Source: Chrysomallon squamiferum
Lineage: Eukaryota; Mollusca; Gastropoda; Neomphalida; Peltospiridae
Length of the DNA: 15,000 nucleotides
Direction: 5' to 3'
Assembly: GCA_012295275.1 (NCBI GenBank)
Contig: CM022670.1
Location: 15,666,698 to 15,681,697 of the forward strand
Shown piece by piece: positions 8,170-15,000 of this stretch. Every line of letters begins with the position of its first letter. Within the stretch, counting starts at the first letter, position 1. A program made the position numbers and the translations under genes. The notes beneath the pieces are model-generated. The model was given only the letters and a program-made list of their open reading frames with translations, ran no database searches and had not been told where the DNA came from.

Positions 8170-8679
8170 ATGAGTCTAAGTGTAGGTGGATACGCTCAAG
8201 GGTACGCTCACCCGGGTCCCATGACCCACGAGTTCTACCAGTACCCTCAAGTCAGGTACCCGGACCACAGCGAGCATCCAGGCTACTACCAGAACTGGAT
8301 GCTGAATCCACAGGAGCTGACTCCACCCGACCAGTACATGCAGCTGGATCTGGCTCACACGAATCCACTGGAGTATACGGTGCACTACGAAAACGGGGTG
8401 AGGTGCGTGAAAAGGCGAATTACCGCCAACAAGAAGGAGAGGAGAAGGACAATGAGCATAAACAACGCGTTCGCCTCGTTGCGCGGCTGCATCCCCAACG
8501 TTCCCTCGGACACTAAGCTGTCGAAGATCAAGACGTTGCGGCTGGCCACCAGCTACATCGCCTATCTCATGGACATTCTTCAGAAAGACGACCCCTCTCT
8601 GAGCGAGCCGGGTTTCAAAGCGGAGCTCACGAAAAAGGCCGAGAGGAAAACGATTGCGGATGACAAGAAGAAAGAAATG
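8170..8679 (+). CDS. hand: HAND-family bHLH transcription factor, first coding exon (partial gene)
   Basis: Encodes residues 1-170 of a HAND (HAND1/HAND2-like) class II bHLH factor. The family acts in the nucleus as a dimer with E proteins on CATCTG-like E-boxes, and in vertebrates and flies controls heart and visceral-muscle development. The N-terminus MSLSVGG resembles vertebrate HAND2. An aromatic, proline-rich region follows (residues 8-72), with WMLNPQELTPPD matching the HAND2 W..HPEMSPPD area. Residues 81-93 are the basic region, with ERRR (90-93) as the E-box-contacting ExxR. Helix 1 is about 94-109, the loop includes NVPSDTKLSK (110-119), and helix 2 is KTLRLATSYIAYLMDIL (121-137). 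T94 and S96 match the regulatory phospho-sites of vertebrate HAND. The start has A at -3 and an in-frame TAA at 8128-8130. The donor ATG|GTGAGG ends the exon in phase 0 after M170. The tail GRTGWPQHVWALEL is missing, so another exon is needed. HAND1 versus HAND2 is not decided; invertebrates usually have one gene. Confidence 0.96.
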
Positions 8680-8685
8680 GTGAGG
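8680..8685 (+). other. Splice donor of HAND exon 1
   Basis: GTGAGG directly after codon 170 is a good match to the metazoan 5' splice site GTRAGT. After it the frame becomes VRILFLK and then poly-Phe/Leu from a T tract, which is not HAND-like. Vertebrate HAND genes also split just after this acidic/lysine segment (KKEL in HAND2), with a short second exon. That makes this placement credible. Confidence 0.85.
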
Positions 8686-8699
8686 ATTTTATTCCTTAA

Positions 8700-8890
8700 A
8701 CTTTGTTCCGTCTCTTTTTATTCTTCTTTTCTTCTCTCTTTTTTTTTTTTTTTTTTTTTATTTCTTCTTCATTTTTTTTAATTCTTTTTTTTTTTTTTTT
8801 TAAATTATTTATTACCTTTTATTTTCGTTCGTTCGTTTTTGTTTTGCTTTTTAATATTTTTTTTTTAAATTTCTTTTTTCTTTTTTATGA
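8700..8890 (+). repeat. T-rich / polypyrimidine tract at the start of the HAND intron
   Basis: Starting about 20 nt after the donor, nearly 190 nt are T-dominated, with T runs around 8741-8759 and 8786-8800 and a short GTTC run near 8826-8838. The RNA would be U-rich just downstream of a 5' splice site, a position where TIA-1-type proteins are known to help U1 recruitment. It also produces spurious poly-Phe reading frames. Confidence 0.7.
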
Positions 8891-8940
8891 TTTGGAAATT
8901 GTTTTTGACATGTGTTGTTTATTCCGTCCCCGTTCTGCAG

Positions 8941-9290
8941 ATAAGTCTGACACAGCTGATTTAATGTAACATCTTATTCTGCAGTAAATGCCACGATATT
9001 TATTTCAGTAAGACCCAGGCAGTAAAAAAAATGCCATAACGTTAAGTATCTGGTTTTAGATTTCAACAATTAATTTGCTAATAAAAATTCGCAATCATTG
9101 CTTTAAAGATATACTTGTAAAACAGCGCGAAGACAACTGGATCAGAAATTGACAATGCTTCCAAAACGTACAGTTAATATCTTCACCTTTACATAGAGAA
9201 ACTAACAGGTTTTCAAATATATTTAAAATCAGATATACTCTATAAATCTAAAACCTGAAATGTACATCACTGTATAACTTAATAAAATTC
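8941..9290 (+). other. Possible alternative terminal exon of HAND (truncating)
   Basis: A pyrimidine-rich stretch ending in CTGCAG gives a good acceptor with AG at 8939-8940. A second (TTATTCTGCAG) has AG at 8983-8984. Splicing from the phase-0 donor to 8941 adds ISLTQLI and stops at TAA 8962-8964 (177 residues). The second acceptor stops at once with TAA. AATAAA signals lie at 9080-9085 and 9281-9286. The product would keep the bHLH but lack the conserved HAND tail. This is inference from splice-like motifs; such motifs are common in T-rich introns. Confidence 0.25.
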
Positions 9291-9960
9291 CTGAAGCACG
9301 TGTAAAATTAAAATGTCAAGTTTATACGAAATAATATTATTATTCGTACTAAAAATTAGTTATTAAATTATAAAACGTTGTTTAAAATATAATGATAATG
9401 CTATGTTATTTACTTTATTGCAGACAGTTTGTTTTAGCGCAGTTATAAAATTTTGTTACTGACTTAAAACCAGATTGTTTGATAAGTTGTAAAGTCTCAA
9501 ATAATTATAAACACAATTTTTAACATCAGTATTGGTATTTAGATTCTAGATATACTGTCCTGACAATTCAAATTATTAGAATACATACTAGTTTACCTTG
9601 TTCTTTTATTATTTTATCAAAATTCTACATATGGCCTATTTTTATTTTCTGGAAAGCAGATATATAAAAATATACTGAATTAGAATGAAGAAGTATTTTA
9701 TTTTATATTAAATACAATATTTTAAATGAATTTTTTTGCTATTATTATTTACTGCTTCTTTATATAAAATAACTGATTAGAATAAATAAACATCAATTGT
9801 ATTTTTAATATAAACAGGAACATCATACTAATTTCTAAACTGTGAATAGATATATATTTTAAATTTTTAATTAATTATATCACGAACAACTAGAAGATAA
9901 GTTATAAACGAATATTTATTTTTAAAATCAGTTGTGGAAATTGATTGTATTTATTTTAAT
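9000..9960. other. AT-rich intron DNA
   Basis: AT-rich with no coding frame or strong repeat. One CACGTG lies at 9297-9302, shortly after AATAAA at 9281-9286. Otherwise I see nothing identifiable. Confidence 0.5.
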
Positions 9961-9965
9961 TTTTA

Positions 9966-9989
9966 TTGTTGTTGTTGTTGTTGTTGTTG

Positions 9990-10026
<37 letters not shown>
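9966..10026. repeat. GTT then ATT trinucleotide microsatellite
   Basis: About nine GTT units followed by about eleven ATT units; read as poly-Val then poly-Ile in one frame. Confidence 0.92.
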
Positions 10027-10028
<2 letters not shown>

Positions 10029-10171
10029 TCGATTTAAAGAAATCGGTAAATAATTATTTATTTGTTGTGCATATATTTAAATTCAAATTTAATTCAAATA
10101 TATGTTATTTATAATATTTTTAATATCAAATATTATATTATTTATGTTTCTTCCAGGCTATAATAATAAAT

Positions 10172-10204
<33 letters not shown>
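10172..10204. repeat. AAT microsatellite
   Basis: About eleven AAT units on the + strand. They are complementary to the ATT array ending at 10026, so the pair could form a 145-bp-loop hairpin in single-stranded DNA or RNA. Confidence 0.9.
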
Positions 10205-10206
<2 letters not shown>

Positions 10207-10399
10207 GAGGAAGAAGAAATTTAATTTTCGTAATTCAAAATATATTTTCTTCTGTTTGTTTGAACAATTATATTTCTACTATTAAATATTATTACTAAAT
10301 AAGCAAATATAAAACGGGTAGACATTATGTATATAAATCTTAACGCGGACATGCATATATCTGCATACTTATTATGTGCGTGTACGTACGGTGCGTGTG

Positions 10400-10660
10400 T
10401 CCTAAAATGCCAAAAACAATAACAGAAAGGCTAGTTTGCTGTGTGCTGTATGAAGACGGCGGACCAAAACACGTGTTTGAAGTGTAACTCAGAGCCGTTA
10501 TTAAACTGTTTTGTGCGACAGTTACTGTTACAGTGCGGAGAAAGCCCGGCCTAGAGACAGACCCCCGCGAAGCGAAAAGATTTGCGATGTTTTAGCACTG
10601 TCAGTATCACTTTACTCTCCCCGTGTGGTTGATAAAACAATCATGTATGATCTACACACG
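10400..10660. promoter_or_regulatory. Complex intronic island with CACGTG palindrome, candidate enhancer
   Basis: About 260 bp of repeat-free, CpG-containing sequence inside the presumed intron, flanked by microsatellites. It holds the 12-bp palindrome AAACACGTGTTT (10467-10478), CAGTTACTGTTACAG-type inverted strings near 10519-10533, and TGATAA (GATA-type) near 10629-10634. A 66-codon frame here ends in TA-repeat sequence and resembles nothing known. Confidence 0.35.
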
Positions 10661-10667
10661 ATACGTA

Positions 10668-10790
10668 TATATAATATCTCTCTCTCTACATATATATATA
10701 TATATATATAAATATATATCATATATGTATCTGTGTGTGAATGTGGGTATATATGTGTCTGTATATATATATATATAGAACGATAGATTT

Positions 10791-10833
<43 letters not shown>

Positions 10834-10905
10834 CGATAGATAGGTGTAAGATATGTGTGTGTGTTTGTATGGGTTTGTGAGAGTCTGTGTGAATATGTTA
10901 CGTGC
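10668..10905. repeat. TA/TG composite repeat with repeated TAGAACGATAGAT junction
   Basis: TA tracts at about 10689-10711, 10761-10777 and 10799-10830 are mixed with TGTGTG segments. TAGAACGATAGAT occurs at 10776-10788 and 10829-10841, each time directly after a TA tract, 53 bp apart. This indicates duplication of a composite unit. Confidence 0.85.
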
Positions 10906-10990
10906 GTGTGTACTAAATCTAAGTATTTTAATACTAACGAGAAAATTTAGTGTGAAATAATAAAGAATTTTTTGTTACTTGAAATTTCGA

Positions 10991-11035
10991 TTATTAGTAT
11001 TATTATTGTTATTGTTGTTGCTATTGTTATTGTTA

Positions 11036-11093
<58 letters not shown>

Positions 11094-11127
11094 GTCATCG
11101 TCATCGTCATCATCGCCATCATCATCA

Positions 11128-11161
<34 letters not shown>

Positions 11162-11167
11162 CATTAT
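10991..11167. repeat. ATT/GTT/ATC trinucleotide array
   Basis: ATT and GTT units lead to a long ATT run (about 11036-11093), then GTC/ATC units (11094-11130), then ATT again (11131-11160). Two overlapping poly-Leu/Ser and poly-Tyr/His frames are artefacts. Confidence 0.93.
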
Positions 11168-11303
11168 CGAATAATGATTTTTTTAAAATCTAGGCAATAA
11201 AATACAATTTAAAAATTAATGAATCAAAGTTAACTTTAATAGTTCTGGATGTAATTAGTTCTTATTAACTTTATTATTAATATAACTTTAATATTATTAT
11301 TAT

Positions 11304-11399
<96 letters not shown>

Positions 11400-11611
11400 C
11401 AACAGTTTATTTAGTTTATTTTTTTTGTTTATTTTGTTTATTATTTTATTATTATTATTATTATTATTATCGAATAATGATTTTTTTAAAATCTAGGCAA
11501 TAAAATACAATTTAAAAATTAATGAATCAAAGTTAACTTTAATAGTTCTGGATGTAATTAATTCTTATTAACTTTATTATTAATATAACTTTAATATTAT
11601 TATTATTATTA
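11168..11611. repeat. 303-bp tandem duplication of a microsatellite-bounded unit
   Basis: A core of about 133 bp starting CGAATAATGATTT at 11168 recurs at 11471. The copies differ by one substitution (GTAATTAGTT versus GTAATTAATT) and one ATT unit. Each core is preceded by ATT units and followed by ATT then AGT arrays. The AGT array after copy 1 covers about 11305-11399 with one GGT interruption. The near identity points to a recent duplication. Confidence 0.95.
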
Positions 11612-11756
11612 GTAGTAGTAGTAGTAGTAGTAGTAGTAGCAGCAGCAGTAGTAGTAGTAGTAGTAGCAACAGTAGTAGTAGTATTTTGTTGATTTTGTTT
11701 ATTTTTATTATTATTATTATTATAATTATAATTATTACTATTATTATTATTATTAC

Positions 11757-11811
<55 letters not shown>

Positions 11812-11812
11812 T
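11611..11812. repeat. AGT/AGC then ATT trinucleotide array
   Basis: AGT units with AGC and AAC interruptions (11611-11683), a short T-rich linker like that following the first AGT array, then an ATT array with ATA/ACT interruptions to about 11812. Confidence 0.9.
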
Positions 11813-12470
11813 TTAAAAAATGAATCAGATCATTTTATTCTGAATTTTTTCCCCCAATATATTCTCTTTGAGAATTAAATAATTTTTTTTTCGTTGAATA
11901 AAATAATAAAATAAACGTAGACATTAATAAATAAATAATATATAAATATGTTTCGTTTTACCTTTAATTATAAATAAATAAATAAATAAATAAACACAAT
12001 AAGTACAATAAATAAATAAATAAATAAATAAATAAATGAAACAATAAGATCGATGTCAATTTCATTAGGAAAATGGTCTCACATCGTCCTTAGCTAGTAA
12101 AATTAATATAAAAAAGTTACATATAAAAAGCACTCGGATTACTCGGATCAATTTCAATAACTTTCACTGTTTTTATGGCACGAAAGTTGATGTAATTAAT
12201 AAAACCAAACCACTAACTAATTAATTAACTGATGATAGCATGCTAATGCCTATTTCCTGTTATTTCTAACCAATATTACGGACGCATACTTCCAAATGAA
12301 TTTCCCAAGTGATTCGTTTTAATGAAACACGCGCAAATTTTAATACTGTACATCGTCATAGTTTTGCTGCAGTAAATAAAAATGATTTCCATTTTATAAC
12401 ATAAAAAAATAATCAGATTTAGTAATGGAGGGATCTGTCTTTTTTCATTTCGCTTTATTTTATTTATTTT
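11813..12470. other. AT-rich intron DNA with AAAT arrays
   Basis: AAAT arrays at about 11970-11994 and 12008-12036. Positions 12060-12440 are moderately complex AT-rich sequence, including a tandem ACTCGGAT at about 12132-12147. No gene was seen. Confidence 0.5.
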
Positions 12471-12474
12471 TTAG

Positions 12475-12700
12475 ACTTTTTTTTTTTTTTTTTTTAATTT
12501 TATTACTGATACTATTTATTTATTTATAGTGTTTATTAATGTGATTTTTTAAATTCTTATTATACTTTTATTATTAGTATTCTTCTTATTATTATTTTCA
12601 TCATCATTATCATCATGATCATCATAATTATTATTAATATTATTTTATTTTTATTTATTTTTATTTATTTTTTTATTTTTTTTTTTTTTTTTGTTTCATA
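12475..12700. repeat. T-rich region with poly-T, ATT and ATC units
   Basis: Poly-T near 12477-12495, TTTA units near 12515-12528, ATC units near 12598-12626, TTTA units near 12643-12675 and another poly-T near 12676-12692. Confidence 0.8.
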
Positions 12701-13080
12701 AAACTGAAAGTATATTTAAAAATCTATATTATAAATAAATTCTTACATTTTAAATTAAAAATGAAAAGGATGAAAAAATATATGAACTGCAATAAGTGAC
12801 AACGACAAAACAACAATAATAATACTAGTATTAGTAGTAGTCCTAGAAGCAATAATAATAAAAATTATAATAATGAATACAATAACTCACTAACAGTTAA
12901 AAAAAAACAATCAACGTACAAAATAATTTTAATAAATAAATAAATAAATAAATAAAATCGGATATGTATATTCAGATTATTAAAAATTAAATCAGAAAAT
13001 GTCGAATTTGGAAGCAGTAACTAATTTCTTTTCCTTTCTTTCTTTTTTTTTTTTTTTTTTTTTTCTCTTTTGTGTTGGTC
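12701..13080. other. AT-rich intron DNA with AAT, AAAT and poly-T repeats
   Basis: AAT/AGT patch near 12815-12880, AAAT array near 12931-12956 and poly-T near 13046-13064. No coding frame was seen. Confidence 0.5.
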
Positions 13081-13320
13081 TAATTTATAAACAAGCCAAC
13101 ATATGTATTTAATCCTCATAACTTTTGTCATAAACACTGCTTTCAAAAACCAGACCTGAGTTTCTGATTCTTCGTGGTAGACACAGGCGTTGGTTTAGTT
13201 CCATATATTGGCAGGCTAGGTAGTTGAGTGAACCGGCTCTTGTCAAATTTCCATAACTTCAGCAAAAATGACAAGAGAATCTGAATACGTCGCGAATAAT
13301 TTCAGGAATTACTGTGTTAA
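13080..13320. other. Complex intronic island with a 9-bp inverted repeat
   Basis: Repeat-free sequence within the intron. CTCTTGTCA (13237-13245) and TGACAAGAG (13269-13277) are perfect reverse complements around a 23-nt loop. No coding frame was recognised. Candidate regulatory element or hairpin. Confidence 0.35.
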
Positions 13321-13872
13321 AATATAAATAATAGTGAGATATAGTGCATTTATTAGAATGAATTTAAAAATATTTCTTTTTAATGAATTTAAATACAATT
13401 TATTAGAATCAGTTTAAATGTATATATATATATATCTAACATGATAACAAAATTGTTGAATTATAAGATAGTTTTGATTGCGTTAGTAGTAGTAGTTGTA
13501 GTAGTATGAGTAGCAGTACAAGAATAACTAATAGTAGTTTATTTGTTGCTGCTGCTGTTATTTTTCACTATCTTCTTTTTTCTCTTTTTTTTAAATTATT
13601 TTTATTATTATTACAATTATTGTAATTATCACCATTATTTTTATTGGTGTTATTATTAATGTTATTATTATTGATGATCATCATCTTTACGTTCAGTTTT
13701 CAATGAATACATAAAATAATTTCCACATAATATTTTTTTTAAATAATATTTTAAAATATTCGAACAAAATGCGTTAGATATTAGTTTTTATTTGACATTA
13801 ATCAAAACAAATTTTGATCATATACGTATACTATAAGAACATAATATGTATGTTATAACCAAAATTTAAAAT
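13321..13872. other. AT-rich intron DNA with AGT and ATT patches
   Basis: TA run near 13423-13436, AGT patch near 13483-13535, GCT units near 13547-13558 and ATT/ATC-type units near 13600-13686. No gene was seen. Confidence 0.5.
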
Positions 13873-14042
13873 TAATAATAATAATAATAATAATGATAAT
13901 AATAATAATAATAACAGCAACAATAATAATAACTATTTCAACAGTGATGATGATAATCATGATACTACTACTAATAATAATAATAATAACAGTAGCAATG
14001 ATGATAGCGATGATTATGACGATGATGATCACGATGATAATA
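13873..14042. repeat. AAT/GAT trinucleotide array
   Basis: AAT units (13873-13933) followed by GAT/ACT/AAT/ATG units to about 14042. A poly-Ile/Met reading frame crosses it and runs into the following non-repetitive DNA; it is not a gene. Confidence 0.88.
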
Positions 14043-15000
14043 AATCAGAACCGTGTCTGGGGTGAATATTACCAAACATCATCCGATCTATTTCAAAACA
14101 ACATCATGTCCAGTGAAATGCACTCGATTACGTTCGGTTTCAATTTCGACCAATAATAACAGGTTTCGCTGTAATTATCGTATTCGTCTTTTGTTTCAAG
14201 TTTATTCTGACAGCACTCTCTGCTTTTTTCTCTGATAATTAATCAATGTTTCGTTATCTGCAACGCGGGGCTCTACATAATAAGATTGCTTTCTACTTAG
14301 AACGTCCACTAATATTCCCTAACGGACCAGAATTCCGTTGACAATTTCTCTTTTCGCTTTAATAACACTAATTGAAAATACTGCCGTGAAAATGGTTTCG
14401 CCGTAATTTCCTCCCCGTTGTAAAGGATCCGCTCATTAAGGCGATACGATCACGGGTTTGTGTGTATCTGGCCAATAAAAGGTGGCGCATTGTGATTTGA
14501 TTACGTTGATATACAAAGTCGTCTTTCCCCACTCCCCCTTAAGAAATTATCAGTCGGAGAATTGCTACTGTTGTTATCGTAAATCGGACCCGGCGCACCG
14601 CAGTCGAAAAACGCACAGCTTGCACGCGCTTGTAAATTGCCGACGTCTGTCAGTTATTGTTGTGAATACCGTTACCGCAGATGATTTTCCGAGCCGTCGC
14701 AGTCGTGCGCACGTTCCGACCACGCGGGCTCGGCGATTCCCGATGTTCAGGAAGGGTGGTTAAGTAAATCTCTGCGGGGGGTTGAAGGCTGCGCAAAAAT
14801 CTGTCCACCAGAAGTCCGACGTGCAGTGGATTGTTGTCGAAGACAAAACAAAAGACTGGATAACCAAATTGGATAATTTATGCAACCGCGGTGCATATGG
14901 CAGCGCGTTCTGTTTGTGTCGGCAGATTAAGAGGAGGTGTCAGTTTCTCTCGTTAGATTCTATCAGATGATCGGTCACGTGGCACGAGACCCGATTGTGT
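14043..15000. other. Large complex, CpG-containing block at the window end
   Basis: Nearly 960 bp without microsatellites and clearly richer in G, C and CpG than the rest of the intron. It includes GGCCAATAAAAGG near 14470-14482, CTCATTAAGG near 14431, TGATTTGATTACG near 14493-14505 and CACGTG at 14976-14981. Frames of 60-93 codons on + have no clear domain. One, lacking an ATG (14782-14970), contains VQWIVVED, faintly like the first conserved strand of beta-1,3-glucuronyltransferases. It may be an intronic enhancer, a promoter or exon of another transcript, or an old coding remnant. Confidence 0.4.

Larger units (their letters stand above)
8680..15000 (+). other. Presumed HAND intron 1, extends past the window end
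   Basis: No sequence encoding the conserved HAND tail (KGRTGWPQ.VWALEL) was found on the + strand between the donor and 15000. The intron would then exceed 6.3 kb. It is largely AT-rich microsatellite DNA with islands of complex sequence at about 10400-10660, 13080-13320 and 14043-15000. A nearer terminal exon at 8941 is possible (separate entry). The extent is inferred, because an exon with a divergent tail could be missed by eye. Confidence 0.6.

Noticed and set aside
8176-8385. Antisense frame of 69 codons over HAND exon 1
   Set aside because: It is a shadow of the HAND coding frame; its residues show no family features.
8680-8781. Extension of the HAND frame past codon 170 (VRILFLK then poly-Phe)
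   Set aside because: It follows a consensus donor and reads a T tract, so it is intron read-through.
8703-8969. Phe/Leu-rich 88-codon frame
   Set aside because: It is a translation of the poly-T intron tract.
10972-11200. Poly-Leu/Ser and poly-Tyr/His overlapping frames
   Set aside because: Two frames of one ATT/ATC array.
13893-14235. Ile/Met-repeat frame and the frame overlapping its tail
   Set aside because: The first is an AAT/GAT array. The second, in non-repeat DNA, has no recognisable domain or splice support.
14482-14763. 93-codon frame rich in Arg, Ser and His
   Set aside because: It sits in a CpG-containing block where stops are rarer. No domain, family match or splice context was found.
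1-15000. tRNA, rRNA or CRISPR-type features
   Set aside because: No A-box/B-box pair, rRNA-like block or regularly spaced identical repeat with unique spacers was found. The CT minisatellite has the opposite arrangement, with conserved spacers and slippage-type arrays, in an animal genome.

Overview
This window is animal nuclear DNA. It is very AT-rich and crowded with microsatellites: ATT/AAT, AGT/ACT, AAAT, ATGT, TA, CA, CT and poly-T. It has one clear protein-coding exon, on the + strand at 8170-8679. That exon encodes the first 170 residues of a HAND-family basic helix-loop-helix (bHLH) transcription factor, and it ends at a good splice donor. The protein (MSLSVGG start, HAND-type bHLH) and the repeat-packed, long-intron setting suggest a lophotrochozoan, most likely a mollusc and possibly a cephalopod. 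The species is an inference; nothing in the window proves it.

Layout. Positions 1-7550 are intergenic: AT-rich DNA and simple repeats, interrupted by blocks of more complex sequence (about 140-380, 990-1250, 2200-2470, 3061-3400, 3781-4050 and 5280-5640). I can find no intact gene in these blocks. Notable structures here are a composite CT-array minisatellite with identical 43-bp spacers (4934-5264), a degenerate array of GTGAGT-like motifs about 20 bp apart (6021-6160), and a short coding-like motif present twice (1530-1565 and 5353-5430). Positions 7551-8169 look like promoter and 5' leader: three CCAAT boxes, two CACGTG boxes, one CATCTG box and a 6-codon upstream ORF. Position 8680 to the window end is, if the gene has the usual two-exon HAND layout, first intron. 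It opens with a T-rich tract and holds two acceptor-like sites that would give a truncated protein, a 303-bp duplication of a repeat-flanked unit (11168-11611), and islands of complex sequence at 10400-10660, 13080-13320 and 14043-15000. The exon for the conserved HAND C-terminal tail was not found and probably lies beyond 15000.

How it fits together. One developmental regulator dominates the window. The complex islands on either side are the natural candidates for its cis-regulatory elements. That is inference from composition and known binding-site motifs, and it needs cross-species conservation or chromatin data. Most other long reading frames are translated microsatellites (poly-I, -L, -Y, -S, -V, or RE/LS repeats) and are not genes.
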